This document shows, piece by piece, positions 46,287-54,696 of a DNA stretch of 64,000 bases. Every line of letters starts with the position of its first letter. Positions within the stretch are counted from its first letter, which is position 1. The position numbers were made by a program, and so were the translations under genes. Source of the DNA: Aquitalea magnusonii (GTDB taxonomy: Bacteria > Pseudomonadota > Gammaproteobacteria > Burkholderiales > Chromobacteriaceae); contig NZ_QJKC01000005.1 of assembly GCF_003202035.1 (NCBI RefSeq), forward strand, positions 186,001 to 250,000. The letters run 5' to 3'. The notes beneath the pieces are model-generated. The model ran no database searches. It saw only the letters and a list, made by a program, of their open reading frames with translations, and had not been told where the DNA came from.

Positions 46287-46830
46287 CACGCTTAACTCCT
46301 CAGTAGATGTGCCAGTCGCAGCGGCCAGACCCGCGCTTGCGGCAATATGTTCTGATCCCCCTGGCGCTGCCCTAGCAGGCGGCCGGTAAGGGGGCCTTGT
46401 TGCAGGTCAATATACGCGGCACTTTTTCGCCGGCTTATCCCAAATCGGCAAAGCCTGCAGCTGCGTCGGCCAAAAGACAGGCCGGGTGGACGAGCCGGAA
46501 AAACCACGGCCATGTTGCAAGGATGAAACAGCCAGCAGCGCGCCACAGCCCTTGCCAGGCAAGGCTTGCGCCCAGCGTCTGCCAACGGCTGCCCAGCCCA
46601 ATTAGATAACATGTTAAGTATTTTTTGCAGCCAGAAGACAAATCGCTGAAGATACGAAGGCAGGCCGGATATGCTTTAAGCTGTCCGGCATGCCACACCG
46701 GCAGGAGCGACACCAAGATGCCGCCCGCCATGTCCGCCCAACGGTCAGCCATCACCCAAAACGCCAAAAGAGAAATAAAGTGGCCGGGCCTGCCCTGCCG
46801 CCAGAGAGACAACGCATCAGGAGGTCCACC
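46287..46830. other. Divergent regulatory region between aldehyde dehydrogenase and EutR-like gene
   Basis: This stretch of about 540 bp has no convincing coding sequence. It contains the HpaR-like palindrome at 46606-46617 in an A/T-rich patch (46600-46627) that probably holds at least one promoter. The rest shows codon-like GC bias without a frame that has a start, a ribosome site and a recognisable product. Confidence 0.5.
46606..46617. promoter_or_regulatory. Candidate HpaR operator between amine and regulator genes
   Basis: ATAACATGTTAA contains the perfect decamer palindrome TAACATGTTA. It lies about 320 bp before the aldehyde dehydrogenase and 214 bp before the EutR-like gene. It places the amine genes in the same regulatory set as the hpa genes. 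Confidence 0.6.
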
Positions 46831-47781
46831 ATGCTGGCCGAAATCCGTCATTTCAACGACGCGCAGCACCATGCCGCCCATCTGCGCAGCTGGCAACAGG
46901 TTTACGACCAGATCAGCAGCGGCCGCTTTTGCAGCTCGCTATCGCGGCTGAACACCGGCCAGCTGGAAGTGTTTCGCGAAGTGCTCAACCAGCGTGTGGT
47001 GCAATATGGCCGGGCACCGGCCGACATGGTGCACTTTGCCATTCCCATCCACGCCCCGCTGCCGCTCACCCTGCAAGGCCGCTCGGTAGGCAGCCATGCC
47101 ATCACCGCCTTGCGCAGCAATGAAGAATTCATCATGCATGTGCCACCGGAGGTGGACTCCATCCAGTTGTCGGTGCGCAATGAAGACCTGGCCGCGCTGG
47201 CGCCGGAGTTCTACCAGCAGCTATCCGGCCAACGCCATTGGCAGCCGGTGATACAAGTGCGGCCGGAGCAGCTGGCCAGCACCCGCAGCACCTTGCTGGG
47301 CGTGTTCGAACAGGCACTGGAAAACCCCGACCTGCTGGAATTTGCCGGCAGCCAGAAACTGGTGCAGCACCAGTTGATCAGCCTGCTGCTGGACATGCTG
47401 CACGACAGTGTGCCGGAGCAGCGGCTGAACCTGACCTATGCCACCCACAGCGATATTGTCCGGCGCAGCCAGGCCATCGTGATGGATTGCAGCGACGAAC
47501 CGGTCACCGTGCTCGACCTGTGCCAGCAATTGCGCGTGAGCCGGCGTACCCTGCAAAACAGTTTCCAGCTGATTGCCAACACCACGCCGGTGGACTACCT
47601 GCGTTCGATCCGGCTCAATGCGGTACGGCGCATGCTGCTGTCGCCCGCACACGCTGCCCGCGGCATACGTGAAGCGGCAGCCTACTGGGGCTTTTACCAT
47701 CTGGGGCATTTCGCCCGCGATTACCGCAAGCTGTTTTGCGAGCTGCCGTCGGACACCCGCAGCCGCGGCTTGTTGCAATAG
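46831..47781 (+). CDS. AraC-family regulator, EutR-like
   Basis: This 316-residue regulator starts at 46831 with AGGAGG six bases upstream; the frame extends further but is unlikely to be used. The N-terminal opening AAHLRSWQQVYDQISSGRF and the C-terminal DNA-binding part EPVTVLDLCQQLRVSRRTLQNSFQ with SIRLNAVRRMLLS and WGFYHLGHFARDYRKLF follow E. coli EutR closely in pattern. EutR responds to ethanolamine, so an amine effector is plausible here. It is divergent from the aldehyde dehydrogenase-aminotransferase genes, which are its likely targets, and convergent with hpaA. Confidence 0.87.
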   Translation: MLAEIRHFNDAQHHAAHLRSWQQVYDQISSGRFCSSLSRLNTGQLEVFREVLNQRVVQYGRAPADMVHFAIPIHAPLPLTLQGRSVGSHAITALRSNEEFIMHVPPEVDSIQLSVRNEDLAALAPEFYQQLSGQRHWQPVIQVRPEQLASTRSTLLGVFEQALENPDLLEFAGSQKLVQHQLISLLLDMLHDSVPEQRLNLTYATHSDIVRRSQAIVMDCSDEPVTVLDLCQQLRVSRRTLQNSFQLIANTTPVDYLRSIRLNAVRRMLLSPAHAARGIREAAAYWGFYHLGHFARDYRKLFCELPSDTRSRGLLQ

Positions 47782-47788
47782 CCGGGCA

Positions 47789-48676
47789 TCAGCTGTTGCG
47801 GCGGCGGTAGTCACTGGGCTTGAGCCCGGTTTCACGCAGGAAGAAACGCGAGAAATACGCCGGATCCTTGAAGCCGAGGTGATAGGCAATCTCGTTGACC
47901 GAACTGGCAGAAAAAATCAGCAGCCGCCGGGCTTCCTGCAGCAGGCGGTCGTGAATCAGCCGCTTGGACGGCAGGTCGGCCATGCGCCGGCAAATATCGT
48001 TCAGCCGCGACTCGGTCACCCCCATGGCCTCGCCATAGCGCCATAGCGACCAGTGCTCGCGGTAATGAGCCTCGATCAGCGCATTGAAGCGATGGAAGAT
48101 CTGCAGGTCTTCGCGGCGAAAATGCGCGGTAGGCCCGGCATGCTGTGACAGTCGCAAGGCAGCGACCAGAATCAGCTGGGTCAGACCCTGCATGGCCGCT
48201 TCCCTTCCCCGCCCCTCCCCCATGAACTCCTCGCTTAACAGCCCCAGCAGCAAGGGCAGGCGCCGGGCTGCCGGCTCATCCTGCAGCTCGACACAGGCCG
48301 GCTGCATCAGCCACGGCTCCAGCTGCGGCGCCGGCAGGGTGTGCAAAAGCTGGCGCACCAGTTCCTGCCTGACCGTCAGCACAAAACCTTCGGCATCCGC
48401 CTCGGTAATGAAGGCATGCGGCACGGTGGGCGGGGTAAAAAAGAACAGCGGTGCCTGCGCCAGGTATTGCTGCTCCTCCAGATACAGGCGGATCTGCCCG
48501 CTGGCCAGATAGTGCAGCTGAAAGAAACGGTCATGCCGATGCACCGGCATATTGCGGCCAAAGAATTCCGCCAGTTTGCCAAAGGCTTCGATATTGATGT
48601 CCGACTCGCCATAGCGGCTGTCATACACCTTGCCGATGTTGATATTGGGTATTGGTGTAGGTCTGTTCTGCGCCAT
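47789..48676 (-). CDS. hpaA: HpaA, AraC-family activator of 4-HPA catabolism
   Basis: This 295-residue XylS/AraC activator starts at 48676 behind AGGAGCGGCC. The N-terminal cupin domain has VHRHDRFFQLHYLASGQIRLYLE and FFFTPPTVPHAF. The C-terminal HTH pair has YGEAMGVTESRLNDICRR and NEIAYHLGFKDPAYFSRFF, ending RETGLKPSDYRR. It matches HpaA of the E. coli W hpa cluster, which binds 4-HPA and activates the hydroxylase promoter. It is divergent from hpaG1 across 357 bp that contain candidate HpaA and HpaR sites. Confidence 0.92.
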   Translation of the reverse strand: MAQNRPTPIPNINIGKVYDSRYGESDINIEAFGKLAEFFGRNMPVHRHDRFFQLHYLASGQIRLYLEEQQYLAQAPLFFFTPPTVPHAFITEADAEGFVLTVRQELVRQLLHTLPAPQLEPWLMQPACVELQDEPAARRLPLLLGLLSEEFMGEGRGREAAMQGLTQLILVAALRLSQHAGPTAHFRREDLQIFHRFNALIEAHYREHWSLWRYGEAMGVTESRLNDICRRMADLPSKRLIHDRLLQEARRLLIFSASSVNEIAYHLGFKDPAYFSRFFLRETGLKPSDYRRRNS

Positions 48677-48855
48677 GGCCGCTCCTGTGCATCGCTGTGC
48701 TGAAAATACTACAGCCCGCCGGCAATGTCAGCTTTTGTACAGCCACCTTTTTCCGTCGGCAAAGCCGTCATTTTCAAATCCATTATTTTCATAGACTTAG
48801 CATGATTTTTCTCCATCAGCCTGCACAAAACCGGCAGCCACCAGCAGCTGAAACT

Positions 48856-48871
48856 CCATGAAAAGTACAGT
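48856..48871 (+). promoter_or_regulatory. Candidate HpaA activator box upstream of hpaG1
   Basis: CCATGAAAAGTACAGT is repeated exactly at 60775-60790 upstream of the hydroxylase gene and nowhere else I could find. It ends 72 bp before the hpaG1 -35 element, a suitable distance for an AraC-type activator. Confidence 0.55.
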
Positions 48872-48943
48872 TAATAGTACAGAAAGTACTGCCCCACTGC
48901 CGGCATAGTGGCAGTCGGCCCGCTGGCTGGCCGGATGGCTGCG

Positions 48944-48973
48944 TTGACAAATCCTTTGCCCCAACCGTATAAA
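48944..48973 (+). promoter_or_regulatory. hpaG1 promoter
   Basis: TTGACA (48944-48949), an 18-bp spacer and TATAAA (48968-48973) are near consensus. The HpaR palindrome starts 2 bp after the -10 element and would cover the transcription start. Confidence 0.8.
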
Positions 48974-48974
48974 G

Positions 48975-48986
48975 TTAACATATTAA
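48975..48986. promoter_or_regulatory. HpaR operator at hpaG1
   Basis: TTAACATATTAA is nearly a perfect palindrome, placed directly between the -10 element and the transcript start of the hpa meta operon, so binding would block initiation. Confidence 0.7.
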
Positions 48987-49033
48987 ATAAATGGCCAGCC
49001 CCGCTGTCCACCACCACCACAAGGAAGAGACCG

Positions 49034-49798
49034 ATGAAGCAAGGCCGCATCGTGCTGAACCAGCAAGCCCGCCAGGTAACACCACTGGCCGATGGCAAGT
49101 TGCTGCTGGACAACGGCAATCCACTGGCGGACAGCCCGCAATGGCTGGCCCCCGTCACCGGCACCGTCTATGGCGTGGCGCTCAACCACCGCAGCCTGCT
49201 GGAGCAGCTGGAAGCCGAATTCCAGCAGCCTCCCTACCAGAAAGCCCCGGCCACGCCGGTGCTGTTCATCAAGCCGCGCAATACCCACGCCGGCCACGGC
49301 AGCACCATTGCCCTGCCGACACAAGCTGGCAAGGTGTTTGCCGGTGGCGCGCTGGGCGTGGTGATTGGCAAGACGGCTAGCAAGCTGACTGAACAACAGG
49401 CACTGGATGTGGTGGCTGGCTACACGATAGTGAATGAAATCAGCCTGGAAGAAAGCAGCTTCTACCGCCCGGCCGTCAAGGCCAAATGTCGTGACGGCTT
49501 CTGCCCGATGGGGCCGTGGCTGGTGGATGCTGCCGCCCTCGACCCGCTGAACGTGGAAATCCGCAGCTACCTGAACGGTGAGCTGGCCGAAACCAACCAC
49601 AGCCGCGACTGGCTGCGCTCCGTGCCGCAGCTTATTGCCGCCCTCAGCCAGTTCATGACCTTGCAGCCGGGCGACCTGATCATCCCCGCCACCCCGCTGC
49701 GCCAGCTGGAAATCCGCCCCGGCGACACCGTAGCCGTGGAGATAGCCGGCATTGGCCGCCTGGAAAACCGTTTGATCGCCGAGGAAAGCGCCCAATGA
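49034..49798 (+). CDS. hpaG1: HpaG N-terminal subunit (4-HPA degradation isomerase/decarboxylase)
   Basis: This 254-residue fumarylacetoacetate-hydrolase-fold protein starts at 49034 (MKQGRIVLNQQARQVTPL). It has the family segments PVTGTVYGVALNHRSLL, PVLFIKPRNTHAGHGS, EISLEESSFYRPAVKAKCRDGFCPMGPWLVD and LQPGDLIIPATPL. HpaG acts on 5-oxo-pent-3-ene-1,2,5-tricarboxylate, decarboxylating and isomerising it to 2-oxo-hept-4-ene-1,7-dioate. In E. coli C the two halves are fused in one chain; here they are separate genes overlapping by 4 bp. It is the first gene of the meta operon. Confidence 0.93.
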   Translation: MKQGRIVLNQQARQVTPLADGKLLLDNGNPLADSPQWLAPVTGTVYGVALNHRSLLEQLEAEFQQPPYQKAPATPVLFIKPRNTHAGHGSTIALPTQAGKVFAGGALGVVIGKTASKLTEQQALDVVAGYTIVNEISLEESSFYRPAVKAKCRDGFCPMGPWLVDAAALDPLNVEIRSYLNGELAETNHSRDWLRSVPQLIAALSQFMTLQPGDLIIPATPLRQLEIRPGDTVAVEIAGIGRLENRLIAEESAQ

Positions 49799-50574
49799 AA
49801 CATGCCCGCATCCGCCTGCCCGGTGAGGCAGACATCCACGCCGTGCTGGTAAATGACGACCATTCGGTACAGCTGGCCGATGGCCGCCGCCTGGCGGAAG
49901 ACGCCGTCGAATGGCTGCCACCAGCCGAAGGCACGGTATTCGCACTGGGGCTGAACTATGCCGACCACGCCGCCGAACTGGCCTTCAAGGCCCCGACCGA
50001 GCCGCTGGTTTTCCTCAAGTCACCGGCCACGCTCACCGGCCACCGGCAGGTATCGGTACGGCCGGACAACATCACGTACATGCATTACGAATGCGAGCTG
50101 GTGGTGATCATCGGCAAAACCGCCAAGAACGTCAGCCGCGCAGAGGCCATGGACTACGTGGCCGGCTACAGCGTGTGCAATGACTACGCAGTGCGCGACT
50201 ACCTGGAAAACTACTACCGGCCGAATCTGCGGGTGAAAAACCGCGACACCCTCACCCCTATCGGCCCGTGGTGGGTAGACCGTGACGACGTGGCCAACCC
50301 GGCTGCACTCACCCTGCGTACCTGGGTGAATGGCGAGCTGCGCCAACAGGGCAACACCCGCGACATGGTGTTCGACATTCCCTTCCTCATCGAATACCTC
50401 AGCAGCTTCATGACCCTGTCCCCCGGCGACATGATCGCCACCGGCACGCCGGAAGGGCTGGCCGATGTGGTGCCGGGCGATGAAGTGATTGTCGAGGTGG
50501 AAGGGGTGGGCCGTCTGGTGAACCACATTGTCAGCGAAGCGCAATTCGCAGCCCGCCAGGCACAAACCGTCTGA
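49795..50574 (+). CDS. hpaG2: HpaG C-terminal subunit (isomerase/decarboxylase)
   Basis: This 259-residue FAH-fold partner of HpaG1 has LGLNYADHAAELAFKAPTEPLVFLKSP, the metal-binding pattern MHYECELVVIIGKTAK (glutamates) and LTPIGPWWVDRDDV, and SPGDMIATGTPEGLADVVPGD. Its start overlaps the hpaG1 stop (ATGA). It probably carries the metal-dependent active site and works with HpaG1 as a heteromer. Confidence 0.94.
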   Translation: MKHARIRLPGEADIHAVLVNDDHSVQLADGRRLAEDAVEWLPPAEGTVFALGLNYADHAAELAFKAPTEPLVFLKSPATLTGHRQVSVRPDNITYMHYECELVVIIGKTAKNVSRAEAMDYVAGYSVCNDYAVRDYLENYYRPNLRVKNRDTLTPIGPWWVDRDDVANPAALTLRTWVNGELRQQGNTRDMVFDIPFLIEYLSSFMTLSPGDMIATGTPEGLADVVPGDEVIVEVEGVGRLVNHIVSEAQFAARQAQTV

Positions 50575-50627
50575 AACATTATCCGGCGCGGCCCGGTAGA
50601 CGGCGCGCCTGCACAGGAGAACACAAG

Positions 50628-52088
50628 ATGATCAAGCACTGGATCAATGGCCGCGAGGTCGAGAGCAAGCAAGTCTTTGAAACCGTCAATCCGGCCACCG
50701 GCGAAGTGATTACCGAAGTCGCCTCTGGCGGTGCCGACGAAATCAACGCCGCCGTGGCCGCCGCCAAGGAAGCCTTTCCCAAGTGGGCGGGCACCCCGGC
50801 CAAGGAGCGCGCCAAAATCATGCGTCGTCTGGGCGAGCTGATCGACCAGAACGTGCCGATGCTGGCCGAGCTGGAAACACTGGACACCGGCCTGCCCATC
50901 CACCAGACCAAAAACGTGCTGATTCCGCGCGCCTCGCACAACTTCGACTTCTTCGCCGAAGTGTGTACCCGCATGAACGGCCACAGCTATCCGGTGGACG
51001 ACAGCATGCTCAATTACACGCTGTATCAGCCGGTAGGTGTGTGTGGCCTGGTGTCGCCGTGGAATGTCCCGTTCATGACCGCCACCTGGAAAACCGCGCC
51101 CTGCCTGGCGCTGGGCAATACCGCGGTGTTGAAGATGTCCGAGCTGTCGCCGCTCACGGCCAACGAGCTGGGTCGTCTGGCGCTGGAAGCCGGTGTGCCG
51201 CCCGGCGTGTTCAACGTGGTACAGGGCTATGGCGCCACCGCAGGGGATGCGCTGGTGCGCCACCCGGACGTACGCGCCGTGTCCTTTACCGGCGGTACCG
51301 CCACCGGCCAGCGCATCATGCAGAATGCCGGGCTGAAGAAGTTTTCCATGGAGCTGGGCGGCAAGTCGCCGGTGCTGATTTTTGCCGATGCCGATCTGGA
51401 CCGTGCACTGGATGCCGCGCTGTTCACCATCTTCTCGCTCAATGGCGAACGCTGCACCGCCGGCAGCCGCATCTTCATCCAGCGCCCGGTGTACAACAAG
51501 TTTGTCGAGGAATTCGCCGCCCGCGCCAAGCGCCTGAAGGTTGGTGATCCGCAAGACCCGACCACCCAGGTCGGCTCAATGATCACCCCGCAACACTACG
51601 ACAAGGTCACCGGTTACATCCGCATCGGCATGGAAGAAGGTGCCCGGCTGGTGGCTGGCGGTCTGGAACGCCCGGCTGACCTGCCCGCCCATCTGGCGCG
51701 TGGCAACTTCATCCAGCCCACGGTGTTTGCCGACGTGGACAACCGCATGCGCATTGCCCAGGAAGAAATCTTCGGCCCGGTGGTATGCCTGATGCCGTTT
51801 GACGACGAAGCTGACGCGCTGCGCCTGGCCAATGATGTGGAATACGGCCTGGCGTCCTATATCTGGACCCAGGACATCGGCAAGGCCCACCGTCTGGCGC
51901 GTGGCATCGAGGCGGGCATGGTGTTCATCAACAGCCAGAACGTGCGCGACCTGCGCCAACCGTTTGGTGGCGTGAAGGCCTCCGGCACCGGGCGCGAAGG
52001 TGGCGAGTACAGCTTCGAGGTGTTTGCCGAAATCAAGAACGTCTGCATCTCGATGGGTAGCCACCATATTCCGCGCTGGGGCGTATAA
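50628..52088 (+). CDS. hpaE: 5-carboxymethyl-2-hydroxymuconate semialdehyde dehydrogenase
   Basis: This 486-residue NAD-dependent aldehyde dehydrogenase follows GCACAGGAGAACACAAG. It has the catalytic cysteine in GERCTAGSRIF, the glutamate in MELGGKSPVL, and the cofactor segments SPWNVPFMTATWK and FTGGTATGQR. It oxidises the ring-cleavage product of homoprotocatechuate to the dicarboxylate acted on by HpaF. HpaE-specific features are the N-terminal MIKHWINGREVESKQVFETVNPATG and the end CISMGSHHIPRWGV. It lies between hpaG2 (53 bp) and hpaD (109 bp with a hairpin). Confidence 0.95.
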   Translation: MIKHWINGREVESKQVFETVNPATGEVITEVASGGADEINAAVAAAKEAFPKWAGTPAKERAKIMRRLGELIDQNVPMLAELETLDTGLPIHQTKNVLIPRASHNFDFFAEVCTRMNGHSYPVDDSMLNYTLYQPVGVCGLVSPWNVPFMTATWKTAPCLALGNTAVLKMSELSPLTANELGRLALEAGVPPGVFNVVQGYGATAGDALVRHPDVRAVSFTGGTATGQRIMQNAGLKKFSMELGGKSPVLIFADADLDRALDAALFTIFSLNGERCTAGSRIFIQRPVYNKFVEEFAARAKRLKVGDPQDPTTQVGSMITPQHYDKVTGYIRIGMEEGARLVAGGLERPADLPAHLARGNFIQPTVFADVDNRMRIAQEEIFGPVVCLMPFDDEADALRLANDVEYGLASYIWTQDIGKAHRLARGIEAGMVFINSQNVRDLRQPFGGVKASGTGREGGEYSFEVFAEIKNVCISMGSHHIPRWGV

Positions 52089-52111
52089 ACAGCAGCACAA
52101 CAGCGCTGGAG

Positions 52112-52144
52112 GCAGGACAGGCTGACGCAGAGCAGCCGTCCTGC
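52112..52144 (+). other. Stable intercistronic hairpin between hpaE and hpaD
   Basis: A stem of 7 bp, one bulged A and 5 bp (GCAGGAC-A-GGCTG at 52112-52124 with CAGCC-GTCCTGC at 52133-52144) with an 8-base loop. There is no T tract, so it is more likely an mRNA stability or processing element than a terminator. Confidence 0.55.
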
Positions 52145-52197
52145 AGGCACAACACACAGCAGCCCCACCGCCCTCACGACTACACAGGAGACACACC

Positions 52198-53046
52198 ATG
52201 GGACAACTCGCCCTGGCGGCCAAGATCACGCACGTGCCGTCGATGTATTTATCCGAACTGCCCGGCCAGCATCAGGGCTGCCGTCAGGCCGCCATCGATG
52301 GCCACAAGGAAATCGGCCGCCGCTGCCGTGAACTGGGGGTGGACACCATCGTGGTGTTCGACACCCACTGGCTGGTGAATTCCGGCTACCACGTCAATTG
52401 CGCCCCGGCGTTTGAAGGGGTCTACACCTCCAACGAACTGCCGCACTTCATCAAGAACCTGCCCTACGCCTACCCTGGCAATCCGGCGCTGGGCCAGTTG
52501 CTGGCCGATGCCGCCACCAAGGCCGGCGTGCATACCCGCGCCCATGATGCCACTACGCTGGCGCTGGAATACGGCACGCTGGTGCCGATGCGCTATATGA
52601 ATCCCGACCAGCATTTCAAGGTGGTGTCGGTGTCCGCCATGTGCACGGTACACAGTCTGGCCGACAGCGCCCGCCTGGGCATGGCCATGCGCCAGGCGGT
52701 GGAAGAACAGTACGAGGGCAAGGTGGCGTTTCTGGCCAGCGGTTCGCTATCGCACCGCTTTGCCCAGAACGGCGTGGCCGAGCAATACCTGCACAAGGTA
52801 TGGAGCCCCTTCCTGGAAAGCTTCGACCACGATGTGGTGGCCATGTGGCAGCGCGGCGACTGGAAAACCTTCTGCGCCATGCTGCCGGAGTATGCGGAAA
52901 AGTGCCATGGCGAAGGCTTCATGCACGACACCGCCATGCTGCTGGGCGCGCTGGGCTGGGACGAATACCAGGGCAAGGCCGAGGTGATCACGCCTTACTT
53001 TGGCAGCTCCGGCACCGGCCAGATCAACGTGGTACTGCCGGTCTGA
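52198..53046 (+). CDS. hpaD: 3,4-dihydroxyphenylacetate 2,3-dioxygenase
   Basis: This 282-residue class III extradiol dioxygenase of the LigB fold cleaves homoprotocatechuate next to the hydroxyls, using Fe(II). The conserved opening HVPSMYLSELPGQHQGCRQAAIDGHKEIGRRC holds the first metal ligand region. DTHWLVNSGYHVN, the FLASGSLSHRF segment and a glutamate near the C-terminus complete the site. Length and pattern match E. coli HpaD (283). The ribosome site is CAGGAGACACACC. Confidence 0.96.
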   Translation: MGQLALAAKITHVPSMYLSELPGQHQGCRQAAIDGHKEIGRRCRELGVDTIVVFDTHWLVNSGYHVNCAPAFEGVYTSNELPHFIKNLPYAYPGNPALGQLLADAATKAGVHTRAHDATTLALEYGTLVPMRYMNPDQHFKVVSVSAMCTVHSLADSARLGMAMRQAVEEQYEGKVAFLASGSLSHRFAQNGVAEQYLHKVWSPFLESFDHDVVAMWQRGDWKTFCAMLPEYAEKCHGEGFMHDTAMLLGALGWDEYQGKAEVITPYFGSSGTGQINVVLPV

Positions 53047-53063
53047 TCCAGCCATCCCGCACG

Positions 53064-53095
53064 GCCAGCCCTGCCCCGGCAGGCTGGCTGTTTTT
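53064..53095 (+). terminator. Intrinsic terminator-like hairpin between hpaD and hpaF
   Basis: A GC-rich stem (53064-53075 with 53078-53088, one bulge) is followed directly by TGTTTTT. It is a good intrinsic terminator inside the operon and may lower expression of hpaF and downstream genes. Confidence 0.75.
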
Positions 53096-53109
53096 CCCCG
53101 GAGGATTCC

Positions 53110-53490
53110 ATGCCGCACTTTATCGTCGAATGTACCGACAACATCCGCGAGCAGGCCGACCTGCCCGGTCTGTTCGAAAAAGCCCATGCCTACCTGATTG
53201 GCACCGGTCTGTATCCGGTGGCAGGCATCCGCAGCCGCGCCATCTGGCTGGACACCTGGCGCATGGCCGATGGCGAAGCCGACTACGCCTTTGTCCACAT
53301 GAGCCTGAAAATCGGCCATGGCCGCACTTTTGAAGAACGCGAGCGCACCGCCCAGGGCCTGTTTGCACTGATCAAGGAACACTTCGCCCCCTTGTTTGAT
53401 GCCCGCTATCTGGCACTGACCTTCGAACTGAGCGAACTGGACGCCAAGCTCAGCTACAAGCACAACAATGTGCATCAGCGCTTCAGATAG
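53110..53490 (+). CDS. hpaF: 5-carboxymethyl-2-hydroxymuconate delta-isomerase
   Basis: This 126-residue tautomerase-like enzyme starts MPHFIVECTDNIREQ with the catalytic Pro1 exposed after Met removal. Other features are LIGTGLYPVAGIRSRAIWL, FVHMSLKIGHGRTFEER and the end LSYKHNNVHQRF. It interconverts the hydroxymuconate products of HpaE for HpaG. It starts behind GGAGGATTCC just after a terminator-like hairpin. Confidence 0.95.
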   Translation: MPHFIVECTDNIREQADLPGLFEKAHAYLIGTGLYPVAGIRSRAIWLDTWRMADGEADYAFVHMSLKIGHGRTFEERERTAQGLFALIKEHFAPLFDARYLALTFELSELDAKLSYKHNNVHQRFR

Positions 53491-53502
53491 GCAGCCTGTT
53501 TC

Positions 53503-54696
53503 ATGCAAGCAGTACGCAATCCACAGCAACAGGCCCGGCTGATCGTGCTGCTCGGTGTGCTGGTGGCTTTCGGCCCCTTGTCCATCGACATGTACCTGCC
53601 TGCCCTGCCCAGCATCGCGGGAGACCTGGCCGCGCCGGTGGCGCGCATCCAGCTGACCATCGGCGGCTTTCTGGCCGGTTTCTGTGGCGGCATGCTGCTG
53701 TACGGCCCGCTGTCCGACCGCTATGGCCGCCGCCCGGTATTGCTGACCGGCCTCAGCCTGTATCTGGCCGCCAGCCTGGCTTGCGCTGCGGCGCAAAGCG
53801 CAGAACAGCTGATCGCCCTGCGCGTGCTGCAAGCCATGGGCGGCGGGGCGGCCACGGTGATGGCCCGCGCCATCGTGCGCGATGCCTTTCCGCTGAGCGA
53901 GGCCAGCCATGTGCTGACGCTGATGCAGCAGATCACCATGATCGCTCCCTTGCTGGCACCGCTACTGGGTGGCTGGCTATTGCTGCTGGCCGGCTGGCGC
54001 AGCCTGTTTTTGCTGCTGGCGCTGATTGGCGCGGCATCGCTGGCCGTGGTGGCGCTGCGCCTACCGGAAAGCCATCCGCCCAGTGGCCGTAACGACATCA
54101 CGCTGGCCAAGGCTTTCCGCGCTTATGGCCACCTGCTGCTGGACCTGCCCACCATGGGCTACAGCATGGCGCTGGGCCTGAGTTTTGGCGCGATGTTCGC
54201 CTATATCACCGGCTCGCCCTTTGTTTACATCCAGTACTTTGGCGTGGCACCCCAGCATTACGGCTATCTGTTCGGGTTGAATATCGTCGCCATCGTGCTG
54301 TTCAGCCTGCTCAACCGCCGCCTGCTGCCCAGCTTTGGCATCGACACCCTGTTGCAATGGCAATGCGGCGTGGTGGCGCTGGCCGGGCTGGCACTGTGGC
54401 TGCTGGGCGGGCACAGCCTGTGGCTGACTGTGCTGCCCTTGCTGTTCAGCGTGGGCATGACCGGCAGCATCGGCCCCAATGCCATGGCGCGGCTGCTGCA
54501 ACTGCACGCCGACCGTGCCGGTGCGGTGATGGCGCTGGCGGTATCCGGCCAGTTTGGCTGCGGCATGCTGGCCAGTGCGCTGGTGGCCAGCCTGTTTGAC
54601 GGCAGCCCGCGTGCCATGTGTCTGCTGGTGATGGCCTGCGGCGTGTCCGCCTGGCTGAGTCTGCAATTGATCCGTTTTTCCCGGAAAGCCTCATGA
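53503..54696 (+). CDS. Bcr/CflA-family MFS exporter
   Basis: This 397-residue inner-membrane drug:H+ antiporter has 12 helices. It has the Bcr/CflA opening LLGVLVAFGPLSIDMYLPALPSIAGDL and motif A GPLSDRYGRRPVLLTG. Known members export bicyclomycin, sulfonamides or chloramphenicol, and some export cysteine. It lies between hpaF (12 bp) and the semialdehyde dehydrogenase (4-bp overlap), so it is transcribed with the catabolic genes. It is not a standard hpa gene; it may export a toxic aromatic or ring-cleavage intermediate. Confidence 0.9.
   Translation: MQAVRNPQQQARLIVLLGVLVAFGPLSIDMYLPALPSIAGDLAAPVARIQLTIGGFLAGFCGGMLLYGPLSDRYGRRPVLLTGLSLYLAASLACAAAQSAEQLIALRVLQAMGGGAATVMARAIVRDAFPLSEASHVLTLMQQITMIAPLLAPLLGGWLLLLAGWRSLFLLLALIGAASLAVVALRLPESHPPSGRNDITLAKAFRAYGHLLLDLPTMGYSMALGLSFGAMFAYITGSPFVYIQYFGVAPQHYGYLFGLNIVAIVLFSLLNRRLLPSFGIDTLLQWQCGVVALAGLALWLLGGHSLWLTVLPLLFSVGMTGSIGPNAMARLLQLHADRAGAVMALAVSGQFGCGMLASALVASLFDGSPRAMCLLVMACGVSAWLSLQLIRFSRKAS

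Larger units (their letters stand above)
48677..49033. other. hpaA-hpaG1 divergent control region
   Basis: The region holds, left to right, AGTAC-rich repeats with the 16-bp candidate HpaA box (48856-48871), a near-consensus promoter for hpaG1 (48944-48973) and the HpaR palindrome (48975-48986). AGTACAG recurs 12 bp apart (48864 and 48876) with AGTACT at 48885. Confidence 0.6.
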
